A stretch of 64,000 bases of DNA, taken from contig NZ_JVKV01000109.1 in assembly GCF_001072375.1 (NCBI RefSeq), forward strand, positions 535 to 64,534. Reading direction: 5' to 3'. The notes beneath the pieces are model-generated. The model was not told where the DNA came from and made no database searches. It saw only the letters and a list, made by a program, of their open reading frames with translations. Within the stretch, counting starts at the first letter, position 1. Each line of letters starts with the position of its first letter. This document shows positions 46,393 through 55,779 of this stretch, one piece after another. A program made the position numbers and the translations under genes. The stretch is from Streptococcus pseudopneumoniae (GTDB taxonomy: Bacteria > Bacillota > Bacilli > Lactobacillales > Streptococcaceae).

Positions 46393-47460
46393 GTGAACTT
46401 ATTTGACATAAGTCTATATAAGGATTATGTAGACAAATCTATAAAAAATATAGTTGGTGTTGAGACTTTAAAGGATAAATCAATTCTTATCACGGGATCA
46501 ACAGGCCTTATTTGTTCGACTATTATTGATCAATTGATTATACTGAATAAGAATCACCAATTCGGAGTTAAAATTTATGCTTGTGCAAGGAATGAAGAAG
46601 GACTAAAAAAACGATTTGGAAATTATGTAGATAATGAAAATATTGTTTATGTTCCTTATGATGCTAATAAAGATATTGATTTTAATTTCTCTGTTGATTA
46701 TATAATTCACGGAGCCAGTAATGCAAGTCCAGATTTATATATCAGTAATCCTGTAGATACAATGCTTAGTAATTTTTTAGGTATGAAAAATTTACTAGAT
46801 TATGCCTTGAAAAAATCAGTAAAGTCTGTAGTTTATGTTTCATCTAGTGAAGTGTATGGAAAAAAAGAGAATCATACCCCATATCAAGAAGATGAGTATG
46901 GATATGTAAATATTTTAGATGTGAGAGCTTCCTATTCAAGTTCAAAACGAGCAACAGAGACATTATGTAAAAGTTATTCTGAACAATATGGCGTAGCTAT
47001 AAAAATTGTTCGTCCAGGTCATATTTATGGTCCTAGCTTAAAAATAACAGATAAAAGGATTTCATCTGCTTTTATGTATGATGCAATCAGAGGACAAAAC
47101 TTAGTAATGAAAAGCAAAGGAGAACAACTACGATCATATTGTCATAGTTTGGACTGTGCAAGTGCAATATTGACAGTTCTTTTGCAAGGTCAGTCTGGTG
47201 ATGCATACAATATTTCAAATAAAAAATCCATTATATCAATAAGAGAGATGGCATCTATAATAGCTGAAGTAGCTGGAGTAAAATTGCTATTTGAATTACC
47301 AAATGAATTAGAAGAAAAACAAAAAAATCCTATGGATAATTCTAGCTTAGATAGTACAAAATTGGAAAAGTTAGGATGGGTAGGTATGTTTGAAGCTAAG
47401 GAAGGATTAGAGAGTACATATAAAATTTTAGATAGAAGTAAAATTAAAAGAACATCATAG
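46393..47460 (+). CDS. NAD-dependent SDR/epimerase family enzyme of the polyol module
   Basis: A 355-residue extended-SDR protein. The nucleotide loop ILITGSTGLICSTI has Cys where the third Gly is usual. The catalytic Ser is in VYVSSSEVYG and YxxxK in YSSSKRA. The start is GTG with AAGGA upstream. Together with the cytidylyltransferase it probably makes or reduces the polyol precursor, but a nucleotide-sugar epimerase or dehydratase is not excluded. Confidence 0.8.
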   Translation: MNLFDISLYKDYVDKSIKNIVGVETLKDKSILITGSTGLICSTIIDQLIILNKNHQFGVKIYACARNEEGLKKRFGNYVDNENIVYVPYDANKDIDFNFSVDYIIHGASNASPDLYISNPVDTMLSNFLGMKNLLDYALKKSVKSVVYVSSSEVYGKKENHTPYQEDEYGYVNILDVRASYSSSKRATETLCKSYSEQYGVAIKIVRPGHIYGPSLKITDKRISSAFMYDAIRGQNLVMKSKGEQLRSYCHSLDCASAILTVLLQGQSGDAYNISNKKSIISIREMASIIAEVAGVKLLFELPNELEEKQKNPMDNSSLDSTKLEKLGWVGMFEAKEGLESTYKILDRSKIKRTS

Positions 47461-47520
47461 AATATATGCAATATAGATTGCTACCCAATCACTTTAGTAG
47501 AAATATTAGCAGGAGGAATA

Positions 47521-48492
47521 ATGGAAAAAGTTTCAGTAATAGTTCCAGTATATAATGTTGAAAAATATTTAAAATATAGTATAGGAGGTATTCTAAAACA
47601 AAGCTATAAAAATTTAGAAATTATTCTAGTAAATGATGGCTCCGAAGATAATTCTCTTGCTATATGTGAAGAATATTCTAAGAAAGATAATAGAATTAAA
47701 ATAATTTCAGTTGAGAATGGCGGACAAGGAAGAGCTAGGAATATTGGATTAAAACATTCAACCTCTGACTGGATTTTATTTTTAGATGCAGATGATTATT
47801 ATGATAATAATGCGGTAGAATATCTTGTAGAATTAGCTGAACGATATGATTCAGATTTAGTAGTAACTCCATTAAGAGTGGTAAGAGATCACACTCAGGA
47901 TAGAAATGTCTATTCAAACAAGGATGAAAAAATAGTTATCTTGAATAAAGAGAGATTGATAGAAGAAATGTATTACGGAAGACTCTTGGGGGCTACACCA
48001 TGTGGAAAATTATATCGAAGGGAAATATTAGAAAAGTGGCCTTTCCCAGATCAACTTTTTGAAGATCTAGCTATAGCTTATAAGCATTTAATGGACGCTA
48101 AGAAGGTAGTTGTGTCAAATCAATATTATTATAATTATTATCAACGTATTGGAAGTACAACGAAGAGTAAATACACATCAAAATTAGAAGATTTTTACAG
48201 AGCTATAGAAAAAAATTATAGATATTTGGAAGAAGATTTTCCAGATAATAGAGAATTATCTATTGCTTTGAGAACAAGAATGTTTACTGGAGGTTTTCAA
48301 GTAGTAAACTCTATGATTGAATCTGCAATGTCAACAGAAGTAAAAGCTAAATCTTTAGAATATAGAAGAGATTTACTCATGGTAATTTTTAATAGTAAGA
48401 TCACAAAAAACCATAAAATAAAGCATATACTATTCAGTATCAGCCCTAAATTATATGCTTTTGTTTTAAAAAAATATCTAACCAACAAATAA
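47521..48492 (+). CDS. GT2-family glycosyltransferase
   Basis: A 323-residue protein. Residues about 4-110 are a GT-A fold (VIVPVYNVEKYLKYSIGGIL, LVNDGSEDNSL), and the metal motif is FLDADD. The acceptor and sugar cannot be read from sequence. The ribosome binding site AGGAGGAATA is strong. A C-terminal helical part is typical of capsule GT2 enzymes. Confidence 0.87.
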   Translation: MEKVSVIVPVYNVEKYLKYSIGGILKQSYKNLEIILVNDGSEDNSLAICEEYSKKDNRIKIISVENGGQGRARNIGLKHSTSDWILFLDADDYYDNNAVEYLVELAERYDSDLVVTPLRVVRDHTQDRNVYSNKDEKIVILNKERLIEEMYYGRLLGATPCGKLYRREILEKWPFPDQLFEDLAIAYKHLMDAKKVVVSNQYYYNYYQRIGSTTKSKYTSKLEDFYRAIEKNYRYLEEDFPDNRELSIALRTRMFTGGFQVVNSMIESAMSTEVKAKSLEYRRDLLMVIFNSKITKNHKIKHILFSISPKLYAFVLKKYLTNK

Positions 48493-48518
48493 ATAATTAA
48501 AAAATAAGGAGGGTAGTA

Positions 48519-49508
48519 ATGATTTTAAGTATTGTTGTTCCAACATATAATATAGAAAAATATATAGAGAGAAATATAGAGTCTTTCCTCAATGTAGAGG
48601 ATAAGTTGAAGAATTTGTTTGAAGTATTGATTATTAATGATGGAAGCACAGATAATACTCTACAAGTAGTGACAGAATTAATAGAAAAAATAGACTGTTT
48701 AAATATAAGAGTAATAAACAAGAGTAATGGTGGACATGGTTCAGCAGTAAATAAAGGCATAGAGGAAGCTAAAGGAAAGTATTTTAAGATAGTAGATGGA
48801 GATGATTGGGTAAAAAAATCAGATTTTGAAGAGTACTTAAAAAGATTAGAAAAAACTGATGTAGATATGGTTGTTACGAATTTTAGCAAGCAATTTACGT
48901 ATGAAAATAGAGTGGAATTAGAAAAGGTAATCAATGTTGAAGATTATTATAAAAATAATAAAATTCCCAAAATTTTTCCAATGCATAGTGTTACATATAA
49001 AACATGTATCCTAAAAGAAAATAATATCAAATTGACAGAAAAAATCTTTTATGTAGATATTCAGTATATAGTTTTTCCTTTGAAATATATTAACGATTGG
49101 GAATACTGGAATTTAGATGTATATCAGTATTTCTTAGGTAGACCTGATCAAAGTATGGCCATAGAAAATAGAATGAAAAATATTGAACATAGTAGAAAAG
49201 TTACAGAAAGCATATTGGAATTCTATAGCACATTGGGAGATGTATATTTTAAAGATCTAGTTCACTCTCTTCTAAAAGGTTTACTGAACACGAGATATCT
49301 ATTGGCGTTCTTGTCAGATGATAGAGAGCGATTATTAAAGGAAACTACAGATTATATTAGAAAATATAAACTAGAATACACCTATGATTCTCGTATGAAG
49401 ACAAGCTACTTATTATATTTTAATGAAATACATAATAGAAGATATTCATTTATAATATATCCAATAGTTAGTTTTAAATTAAATAGGTTAAGCAAGTACG
49501 GGATATAG
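48519..49508 (+). CDS. GT2-family glycosyltransferase
   Basis: A 329-residue protein with SIVVPTYNIEKYIERNIESF, IINDGSTDNTL and a DGDD metal motif (IVDGDDW). It is distinct from the preceding GT2. The C-terminal half resembles capsule GT2 proteins that may act on more complex acceptors; specificity unknown. AAGGAGGGTAG precedes the start. Confidence 0.86.
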   Translation: MILSIVVPTYNIEKYIERNIESFLNVEDKLKNLFEVLIINDGSTDNTLQVVTELIEKIDCLNIRVINKSNGGHGSAVNKGIEEAKGKYFKIVDGDDWVKKSDFEEYLKRLEKTDVDMVVTNFSKQFTYENRVELEKVINVEDYYKNNKIPKIFPMHSVTYKTCILKENNIKLTEKIFYVDIQYIVFPLKYINDWEYWNLDVYQYFLGRPDQSMAIENRMKNIEHSRKVTESILEFYSTLGDVYFKDLVHSLLKGLLNTRYLLAFLSDDRERLLKETTDYIRKYKLEYTYDSRMKTSYLLYFNEIHNRRYSFIIYPIVSFKLNRLSKYGI

Positions 49509-49519
49509 GAGCATCCAGC

Positions 49520-50674
49520 ATGAGTATAAAAGTAAATATATATCAGTTACTTTTTTACATATCTTTTATTATTATAGTTGGTTCAAAATATCTAGGGCAA
49601 ACGGCCTTTGTAAATGAATACCCTCTATTTAGTGAATTGATAAAAATTTTAATAATTATAGCGTGTATCCTTTTATTATTAAAATATATTTTAGAACCAC
49701 ATATTAAAAAGTTTATTATCTTTTCGATAGTTATTTCGACGATAGTAGTAGTAGTATCGTATAATTCAGATAGTTTTTTCATTTTAATGCCTATAGTAGC
49801 ACTAATGTTAAACATGAATAATATAGATATAAATAAGGTTATAAAAGTTTGGCTTATAGAGATTATAGCATTGATGATTTTTCTAGCAATATGCTATAGA
49901 CTGAATATAGTAGGGGAAGTTATAAATTCAGGAGTTAGAACAGGTGGGAAAATACGATATGCTCTAGGGTATACATATTCAACATTTAGCTCGAATTACT
50001 TTTTCCATGTGACAATCTTCTATTTATATTTAAGAAAACATATGATTAAATATGTAGAACTAATAGCTTTATTTCTCATAAATTTATATCTATATTCTTT
50101 AACTGATACGAGAGCAGTATTCTATTACTCTACAGCTGCTATTATTGTTTGTTTGTTTTTAAAGGTATTGAAGATAAAAACATATAGTCTTTTTTTGAAT
50201 AAGTACAGTATGCTATTTTCAGCAATTATAGCTGGAGTTTTGTCATGGAGTTATAGGTATAGACTACCACTTTTGGATCATATGAATTTAATATTAACAG
50301 GTAGATTACGACTTGGAAGTGCTGCTTTCAATAACTTTGACATAACGTTTTTTGGACAAAAAATAAGATGGATTTTTGAACAAAATATGTTTTCGGAATT
50401 AACATATAATTATGTAGATTCTTCATATCTAAATATTTTATTTAGATTTGGAATAATAATTTTACTTTTAATATTGGTTGGATATTATATTGTTGGATCA
50501 AAGAATCTCAGTAGAAATACATATTATACAATGATGATTGTATTTTTGTCACTACATTCTATGTTTGACCCTCAATTAATAGATATAATGTATAATCCAG
50601 CGATTTTGTTTTTAGGATATGTTATATATAGTGAAGATGAGATAAAAAAAGTCATTCCTATGGATTATAATTGA
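49520..50674 (+). CDS. wzy: Polysaccharide polymerase (Wzy-type)
   Basis: A 384-residue protein with about ten hydrophobic helices and a larger outer loop (about 250-305) including ILTGRLRLGSAAF and YNYVDSSYLNILFRFG, typical of O-antigen/capsule polymerases. It joins lipid-linked repeat units on the outer face. Sequence is very AT-rich and poorly conserved in general, so the assignment rests on topology and position. Confidence 0.8.
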   Translation: MSIKVNIYQLLFYISFIIIVGSKYLGQTAFVNEYPLFSELIKILIIIACILLLLKYILEPHIKKFIIFSIVISTIVVVVSYNSDSFFILMPIVALMLNMNNIDINKVIKVWLIEIIALMIFLAICYRLNIVGEVINSGVRTGGKIRYALGYTYSTFSSNYFFHVTIFYLYLRKHMIKYVELIALFLINLYLYSLTDTRAVFYYSTAAIIVCLFLKVLKIKTYSLFLNKYSMLFSAIIAGVLSWSYRYRLPLLDHMNLILTGRLRLGSAAFNNFDITFFGQKIRWIFEQNMFSELTYNYVDSSYLNILFRFGIIILLLILVGYYIVGSKNLSRNTYYTMMIVFLSLHSMFDPQLIDIMYNPAILFLGYVIYSEDEIKKVIPMDYN

Positions 50675-50926
50675 AAAAAATTATGTATATCAACAGCTTT
50701 AAAAACAATATATGTTTTTTCTATATTCACTTATAAGGGATCAAAGAATCTCTATTCTTGGCAGAGGTTGTATTATTAGATATTATTGAGGATACTTGAG
50801 TTGATTTTTCGTTGATGATCGTAAAAATTATAAGAGATTTTCATTTTTAAGTGTACCTGTTTTTACATCAAGAATTTGGAACATGATGATTTTTCTAAAC
50901 ACCTCAAAATTTAAAAATTTAAAAGC
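50675..50926 (+). other. Non-coding gap between wzy and wzx
   Basis: Together with 50965-51065 this is a gap of nearly 390 bases inside an otherwise tightly packed operon. No gene was seen. A 15-base piece, GGATCAAAGAATCTC, near 50739 repeats a piece in wzy near 50497. The boundary also marks a change from very AT-rich to more ordinary composition. Confidence 0.5.
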
Positions 50927-50964
50927 CTAAAAATTCTTTTTTCTAAAGAAAAAAGAATTTTTAG
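50927..50964 (+). repeat. Perfect 38-bp palindrome
   Basis: Arms of 18 bases (CTAAAAATTCTTTTTTCT and its complement) flank AA. It can form a strong hairpin on either strand. It may be a bidirectional terminator or transcript-processing signal that limits expression of wzx and later genes, or a recombination scar. Confidence 0.8.
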
Positions 50965-51065
50965 AGACTACTTTAAAATATGTAGCTTGAAATTTCTAAT
51001 GATCTATTTTTATTTTGTAAAATAAAATATATTTAATAAAAACGAAGTAGGAGTCTCTCTTTGAA

Positions 51066-52481
51066 ATGAAAATCTTAAAAAATTATGCCTACAATCTTTC
51101 TTATCAATTGTTGGTGATTATTCTCCCGATTATTACGACTCCCTATGTAACACGAGTTTTTTCATCGGATGATCTAGGGACTTATGGTTATTTTAACTCC
51201 ATTGTTACTTATTTTATCCTCTTAGCGACTTTAGGAGTTGCCAACTATGGGACCAAGGTCATTTCAGGACATCGCAAGGAAATTGAAAAAAATTTTTGGG
51301 GAATATACTCTCTGCAATTAGGTGCAACCGTTCTTTCTCTAGCTTTGTATGGTCTTCTTTGTCTGAATCTTTCCTTTATGCAAAATCCAGTCGCCTATAT
51401 TCTGGGATTGAGTTTGCTTTCTAAAGGCTTAGACATTTCCTGGCTTTTTCAAGGGTTGGAGGATTTTCGAAAGATAACTGTTCGCAATATAACGGTAAAA
51501 CTCGTTGGGGTAATTTCTATCTTCCTTTTTGTCAAATCTGCAAATGACCTTTACCTCTATGTCTTTTTGCTAACCATCTTTGAACTCTTGGGGCAACTAA
51601 GTATGTGGTTACCCGCCCAAGAGTTTATTGGTAGACCTCATTTTGATATAGATTATGCTAGGCATCATTTGAAACCTGTCATATTATTATTCCTTCCCCA
51701 AGTGGCTATTTCTTTGTATGTTACGCTAGATCGCACCATGCTTGGAGCATTAGCATCTACTAAAGATGTAGGAATCTATGACCAGGCTCTAAAATTAGTC
51801 AACATCCTTTTGACCTTGGTAACTTCATTAGGAAGCGTCATGTTACCTCGTGTTGCGCATCTGCTATCAACAGGTGAACAAAAGGCAGTCAATAAAATGC
51901 ATGAAATGTCTTTCCTCATTTATAATTTAGTCATTTTCCCGATTATAGCGGGGATGTTAATTGTGAATGATGACTTTGTTCAATTTTTCCTTGGTCAAGA
52001 CTTTCAAGATGCGCGCTATGCAATTGCCATTATGATCTTCCGTATGTTCTTTATCGGTTGGACTAATATAATGGGAATTCAGATACTGATACCTCATAAC
52101 CGAAATAAAGAATTCATGATTTCAACAACGGCTCCCGCAATAATCAGTGTAGGCTTGAACTTGCTATTTCTTCCTAAACTTGGTTATATCGGAGCAGCGA
52201 TTGTCTCTGTATTGACAGAAGCACTTGTGTGGGCAATTCAATTGTTCTTTACTCGCAGATATTTAAAAGATGTTCCGATTATCGGATCTATGATGAAAAT
52301 TATTCTGGCATCAGCTATCATGTATGGCCTTTTGTTAGGTTCAAAAACAGTTATACATTTTCCACCAACCTTAAATGTTATAATATTCGCAGTTCTTGGT
52401 GGAATCATCTATCTTTTTGCAATTTTATCTCTGAAAGTGATAAATGTTAAAGAACTAAAACAACTTATTAGGAAAAACTAG
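51066..52481 (+). CDS. wzx: Polysaccharide repeat-unit flippase (Wzx)
   Basis: A 471-residue protein with about 12-14 hydrophobic helices, MOP/PST superfamily (LSYQLLVIILPIITTPYVTRV start; NIMGIQILIPHNRNKEFM in the second half). It flips lipid-linked repeat units to the outer face. GC content is visibly higher than in the genes before it. GTAGGAG lies about 12 bases upstream of the ATG. Confidence 0.92.
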   Translation: MKILKNYAYNLSYQLLVIILPIITTPYVTRVFSSDDLGTYGYFNSIVTYFILLATLGVANYGTKVISGHRKEIEKNFWGIYSLQLGATVLSLALYGLLCLNLSFMQNPVAYILGLSLLSKGLDISWLFQGLEDFRKITVRNITVKLVGVISIFLFVKSANDLYLYVFLLTIFELLGQLSMWLPAQEFIGRPHFDIDYARHHLKPVILLFLPQVAISLYVTLDRTMLGALASTKDVGIYDQALKLVNILLTLVTSLGSVMLPRVAHLLSTGEQKAVNKMHEMSFLIYNLVIFPIIAGMLIVNDDFVQFFLGQDFQDARYAIAIMIFRMFFIGWTNIMGIQILIPHNRNKEFMISTTAPAIISVGLNLLFLPKLGYIGAAIVSVLTEALVWAIQLFFTRRYLKDVPIIGSMMKIILASAIMYGLLLGSKTVIHFPPTLNVIIFAVLGGIIYLFAILSLKVINVKELKQLIRKN

Positions 52482-52482
52482 A

Positions 52483-53481
52483 ATGAGAAAAATTAGAAAT
52501 ATCAACCTAGATTTAATAAAAGTGCTTGCCTGTGTTGGAGTTGTTTTACTTCATACAACAATGGGCGGATTTAAAGAGACAGGCTCATGGAATTTTTTGG
52601 CATATTTATATTATTTAGGTACCTACTCTATTCCCCTATTTTTTATGGTCAATGGTTATTTATTGTTAGGAAAGAGAGAGATAACTTATCCCTACATACT
52701 CCAGAAAGTAAAATGGATTCTAATAACAGTGTCATCATGGACATTTATCGTATGGCTTTTTAAACGAGATTTTACAACTAATCCAATCAAAAAAATTGTA
52801 GGTTCTTTGCTACAAAAAGGTTATTTCTTTCAGTTTTGGTTTTTCGGTGCACTAATACTTATCTATCTATGTTTGCCGATTTTGAAAAAATTTCTAAATT
52901 CAAAAAGAAACTATTTATACCTTATTTCTTTATTGGTCGCTATTGGGGTGATTTTTGAGTTATCAAATATTCTACTTCAAATGCCGATACAAACCTATGT
53001 TGTACAAACTTTCAGATTATGGACCTGGTTTTTCTATTATATTTTAGGTGGTTTTGTAGCGCAATTTAATGTGTGTAGTCTCAAATCAAGGTTTAAGAAT
53101 TGGATGAAAATAATTAGCCTACTTTTGTTTTTGATTTCACCGATAATATTGTTTTTCCTAGCGAAAACTATTTATCATAATCTTTTTGCTGAATATTTTT
53201 ATGATATTCTATTTGTAAAGATTGTAACTTTAGGTATCTTCTTGACAGTATTCACACTTGATTTGAATGGAGATAAGAGTAAATGGATTGTTTCTCTTTC
53301 TAATCAAACTATGGGGATTTTCATAGTACACACTTATGTTATGAAGATGTGGGAAAAACTATTTGGTTTTAGTTTTGTAGGGGCATACTTACTATTTTCT
53401 ATATTTACATTGTGTGTAAGTTTTATTGTTATTAGAATGTTAATGAAAGTTCCTTATCTTAATCGAATCATTAAATTATAA
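52483..53481 (+). CDS. Membrane acyltransferase (acyltransferase 3 family)
   Basis: A 332-residue protein with about ten helices. The family His is in the second segment (ACVGVVLLHTTMGG), and YLYYLGTYSIPLFFMVNGYLL follows. Such proteins O-acetylate polysaccharide residues using cytoplasmic acetyl-CoA. It begins one base after wzx and precedes glf. Target unknown. Confidence 0.83.
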   Translation: MRKIRNINLDLIKVLACVGVVLLHTTMGGFKETGSWNFLAYLYYLGTYSIPLFFMVNGYLLLGKREITYPYILQKVKWILITVSSWTFIVWLFKRDFTTNPIKKIVGSLLQKGYFFQFWFFGALILIYLCLPILKKFLNSKRNYLYLISLLVAIGVIFELSNILLQMPIQTYVVQTFRLWTWFFYYILGGFVAQFNVCSLKSRFKNWMKIISLLLFLISPIILFFLAKTIYHNLFAEYFYDILFVKIVTLGIFLTVFTLDLNGDKSKWIVSLSNQTMGIFIVHTYVMKMWEKLFGFSFVGAYLLFSIFTLCVSFIVIRMLMKVPYLNRIIKL

Positions 53482-53493
53482 AAAGGAGAAAAA

Positions 53494-54594
53494 ATGTACG
53501 ATTATCTTATCGTTGGTGCAGGTTTGTCTGGAGCAATTTTCGCACACGAAGCTACAAAACGTGGCAAAAAAGTAAAAGTGATTGACAAGCGTGATCACAT
53601 TGGTGGAAACATCTATTGTGAAAATGTTGAAGGTATCAACGTTCACAAGTACGGTGCTCACATTTTCCATACTTCAAACAAAAAAGTTTGGGACTATGTC
53701 AACCAGTTTGCTGAGTTTAATAACTATATCAACTCACCAGTAGCCAACTACAAGGGCAGTCTATACAATCTTCCCTTTAATATGAATACATTCTACGCTA
53801 TGTGGGGAACCAAGACTCCGCAAGAAGTTAAGGATAAGATTGCCGAGCAAACGGCTGACATGAAAGATGTTGAGCCTAAAAACCTTGAAGAACAAGCTAT
53901 CAAGTTGATTGGTCCAGATATCTACGAAAAGTTGATCAAGGGATACACTGAAAAACAATGGGGCCGTTCTGCAACAGACCTTCCGCCATTTATCATCAAA
54001 CGTCTTCCAGTTCGATTGACTTTTGATAATAACTACTTTAATGACCGTTACCAAGGAATTCCAATCGGTGGGTACAACGTCATCATTGAAAACATGCTAG
54101 GCGATGTAGAAGTAGAACTTGGTGTTGACTTCTTTGCTAATCGTGAAGAACTTGAAGCTTCAGCTGAAAAAGTTGTCTTTACAGGAATGATTGACCAGTA
54201 CTTTGATTACAAACATGGTGAGTTGGAGTATCGCAGTCTTCGTTTTGAACATGAAGTCTTGGATGAGGAAAACCATCAAGGAAATGCAGTGGTCAACTAC
54301 ACAGAGCGTGAGATTCCTTTTACTCGTATCATTGAGCATAAGCACTTCGAGTATGGTACACAACCGAAGACGGTCATTACTCGCGAATACCCAGCCGATT
54401 GGAAACGTGGGGATGAACCATACTATCCGATTAATGACGACAAAAATAATGCTATATTTGCTAAGTACCAAGAAGAAGCAGCCAAAAATGACAAGGTCAT
54501 CTTCTGTGGACGTCTAGCAGACTATAAATACTATGATATGCATGTGGTTATTGAACGTGCACTTAGTGTAGTAACGGATGAGTTTGGTTACTGA
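53494..54594 (+). CDS. glf: UDP-galactopyranose mutase
   Basis: A 366-residue FAD enzyme that converts UDP-Galp to UDP-Galf. FAD loop YLIVGAGLSGAIFAHEA and the Glf signatures GAHIFHTSNKKVW and YTEKQWG are present. The protein is complete, so the polysaccharide probably contains galactofuranose. It uses more ordinary, higher-GC codons than 44-50 kb. In many mitis-group loci glf is followed by rmlACBD; here only rml remnants follow. Confidence 0.96.
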   Translation: MYDYLIVGAGLSGAIFAHEATKRGKKVKVIDKRDHIGGNIYCENVEGINVHKYGAHIFHTSNKKVWDYVNQFAEFNNYINSPVANYKGSLYNLPFNMNTFYAMWGTKTPQEVKDKIAEQTADMKDVEPKNLEEQAIKLIGPDIYEKLIKGYTEKQWGRSATDLPPFIIKRLPVRLTFDNNYFNDRYQGIPIGGYNVIIENMLGDVEVELGVDFFANREELEASAEKVVFTGMIDQYFDYKHGELEYRSLRFEHEVLDEENHQGNAVVNYTEREIPFTRIIEHKHFEYGTQPKTVITREYPADWKRGDEPYYPINDDKNNAIFAKYQEEAAKNDKVIFCGRLADYKYYDMHVVIERALSVVTDEFGY

Positions 54595-54650
54595 AACTTG
54601 CATTTTTAACAATTTAATTATTATACAACAACAAATAAAGGTACCCTACT

Positions 54651-54833
54651 ATGAAAGGAATTATTCTCGCGGGTGGTTCGGGGACGCGTTTATATCCGTT
54701 GACTCGAGCTGCATCAAAACAACTGATGCCGGTTTATGATAAACCGATGATTTACTATCCACTTTCAACTTTGATGTGGCTGAGATGGATATTACCGATG
54801 CAGAAATGGTTGAGAAAGTTTTTGAAGAGGTGA
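54651..54833 (+). pseudogene. rmlA: Truncated rmlA (glucose-1-phosphate thymidylyltransferase), first 42 codons
   Basis: The first 42 codons are a normal RmlA start ([20 protein letters not shown], then [16 protein letters not shown]). From 54777 the frame reads unrelated residues for 18 codons, because the DNA is now rmlD in another frame. About 85 percent of the enzyme is missing, so no dTDP-glucose can be made by it. The junction is at TTGATG (54771-54776). Confidence 0.93.
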
Positions 54834-55537
54834 AACCGACTTTAGTTTACCATTGTGCGGCCTACACCGCTGTTGATGCAGCAGAGGATGAAGGGAAAGA
54901 ATTGGACTTTGCCATCAATGTGACAGGGACAGAAAATGTCGCAAAAGCATCCGAAAAGCATGGTGCAACTCTAGTCTACATCTCTACCGATTATGTATTT
55001 GACGGTAAGAAACCAGTTGGACAAGAGTGGGAAGTGGATGACAAACCAGATCCTCAAACTGAATATGGTCGTACTAAGCGTATGGGAGAGGAGCTTGTAG
55101 AAAAACACATTTCAAACTTCTATATTATCCGTACTGCCTGGGTTTTTGGAAATTACGGCAAAAACTTCGTCTTCACAATGCAAAATCTTGCTAAAACTCA
55201 TAAGACTTTGACAGTTGTAAATGATCAACATGGTCGACCAACCTGGACGCGTACCCTGGCCGAGTTCATGACTTTCCTAGCTGAAAATCGCAAGGAATTT
55301 GGTTATTATCATTTGTCAAATGATGCGACAGAAGACACAACGTGGTATGACTTTGCAGTTGAAATTTTGAAGGATACAGATGTCGAAGTCAAGCCAGTAG
55401 ACTCAAGTCAATTTCCTGCCAAAGCTAAACGTCCACTAAACTCAACAATGTTGGCTAAAGCTAAAGCTACTGGATTTGTCATTCCAACTTGGAAAGATGC
55501 CTTGAAAGAATTTTACAAACAAGACCTTAAAAAATAG
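54776..55537 (+). pseudogene. rmlD: 5'-truncated rmlD (dTDP-4-dehydrorhamnose reductase)
   Basis: About 253 C-terminal residues of RmlD remain ([20 protein letters not shown] onward; STDYVFDGKKPVGQEW; catalytic YGRTK). The first 30 or so residues, with the NADPH-binding GxxGxxG, are gone. A GTG at 54776 is in frame but has no ribosome binding site. It lies out of frame with the rmlA stub, so no fusion enzyme is made. rmlC and rmlB, normally between rmlA and rmlD, are absent. Confidence 0.93.
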
Positions 55538-55562
55538 CCTTACTGGAGGCCAAAATGTATAC

Positions 55563-55598
55563 AGAAAGAGAGGGAAGAGAGATTCTCTTTCTTTTTTT
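55563..55598 (+). terminator. Terminator at the end of the capsule locus
   Basis: AGAAAGAGA pairs with TCTCTTTCT, followed by a run of T. It lies 26 bases after the rmlD remnant. Confidence 0.88.
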
Positions 55599-55691
55599 GT
55601 TTACTCGTATATGCAATCGTCGGATAATTATAAAAATTCAAGAAAAAGCTTGTTTAAATGTTAGAAAATTCGAGCACGAATGTTTTTTTTG

Positions 55692-55700
55692 TGTTATAAT
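55692..55700 (+). promoter_or_regulatory. Extended -10 promoter before ftsA
   Basis: TGTTATAAT (TG-N-TATAAT), 80 bases upstream of ftsA. No good -35 is visible. It probably drives the division gene cluster. Confidence 0.6.
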
Positions 55701-55779
55701 ATTTTGTGAGTAGTTATGCCTTGGTGTAGCTATTAAAAATAGAAGTGTGAAACTGGGAAGATAGAGAGGACGCAGTGTA

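Noticed and set aside
54651-55537. RmlA-RmlD bifunctional fusion protein
   Set aside because: The rmlD part is in a different frame from the rmlA start and both lack essential regions.
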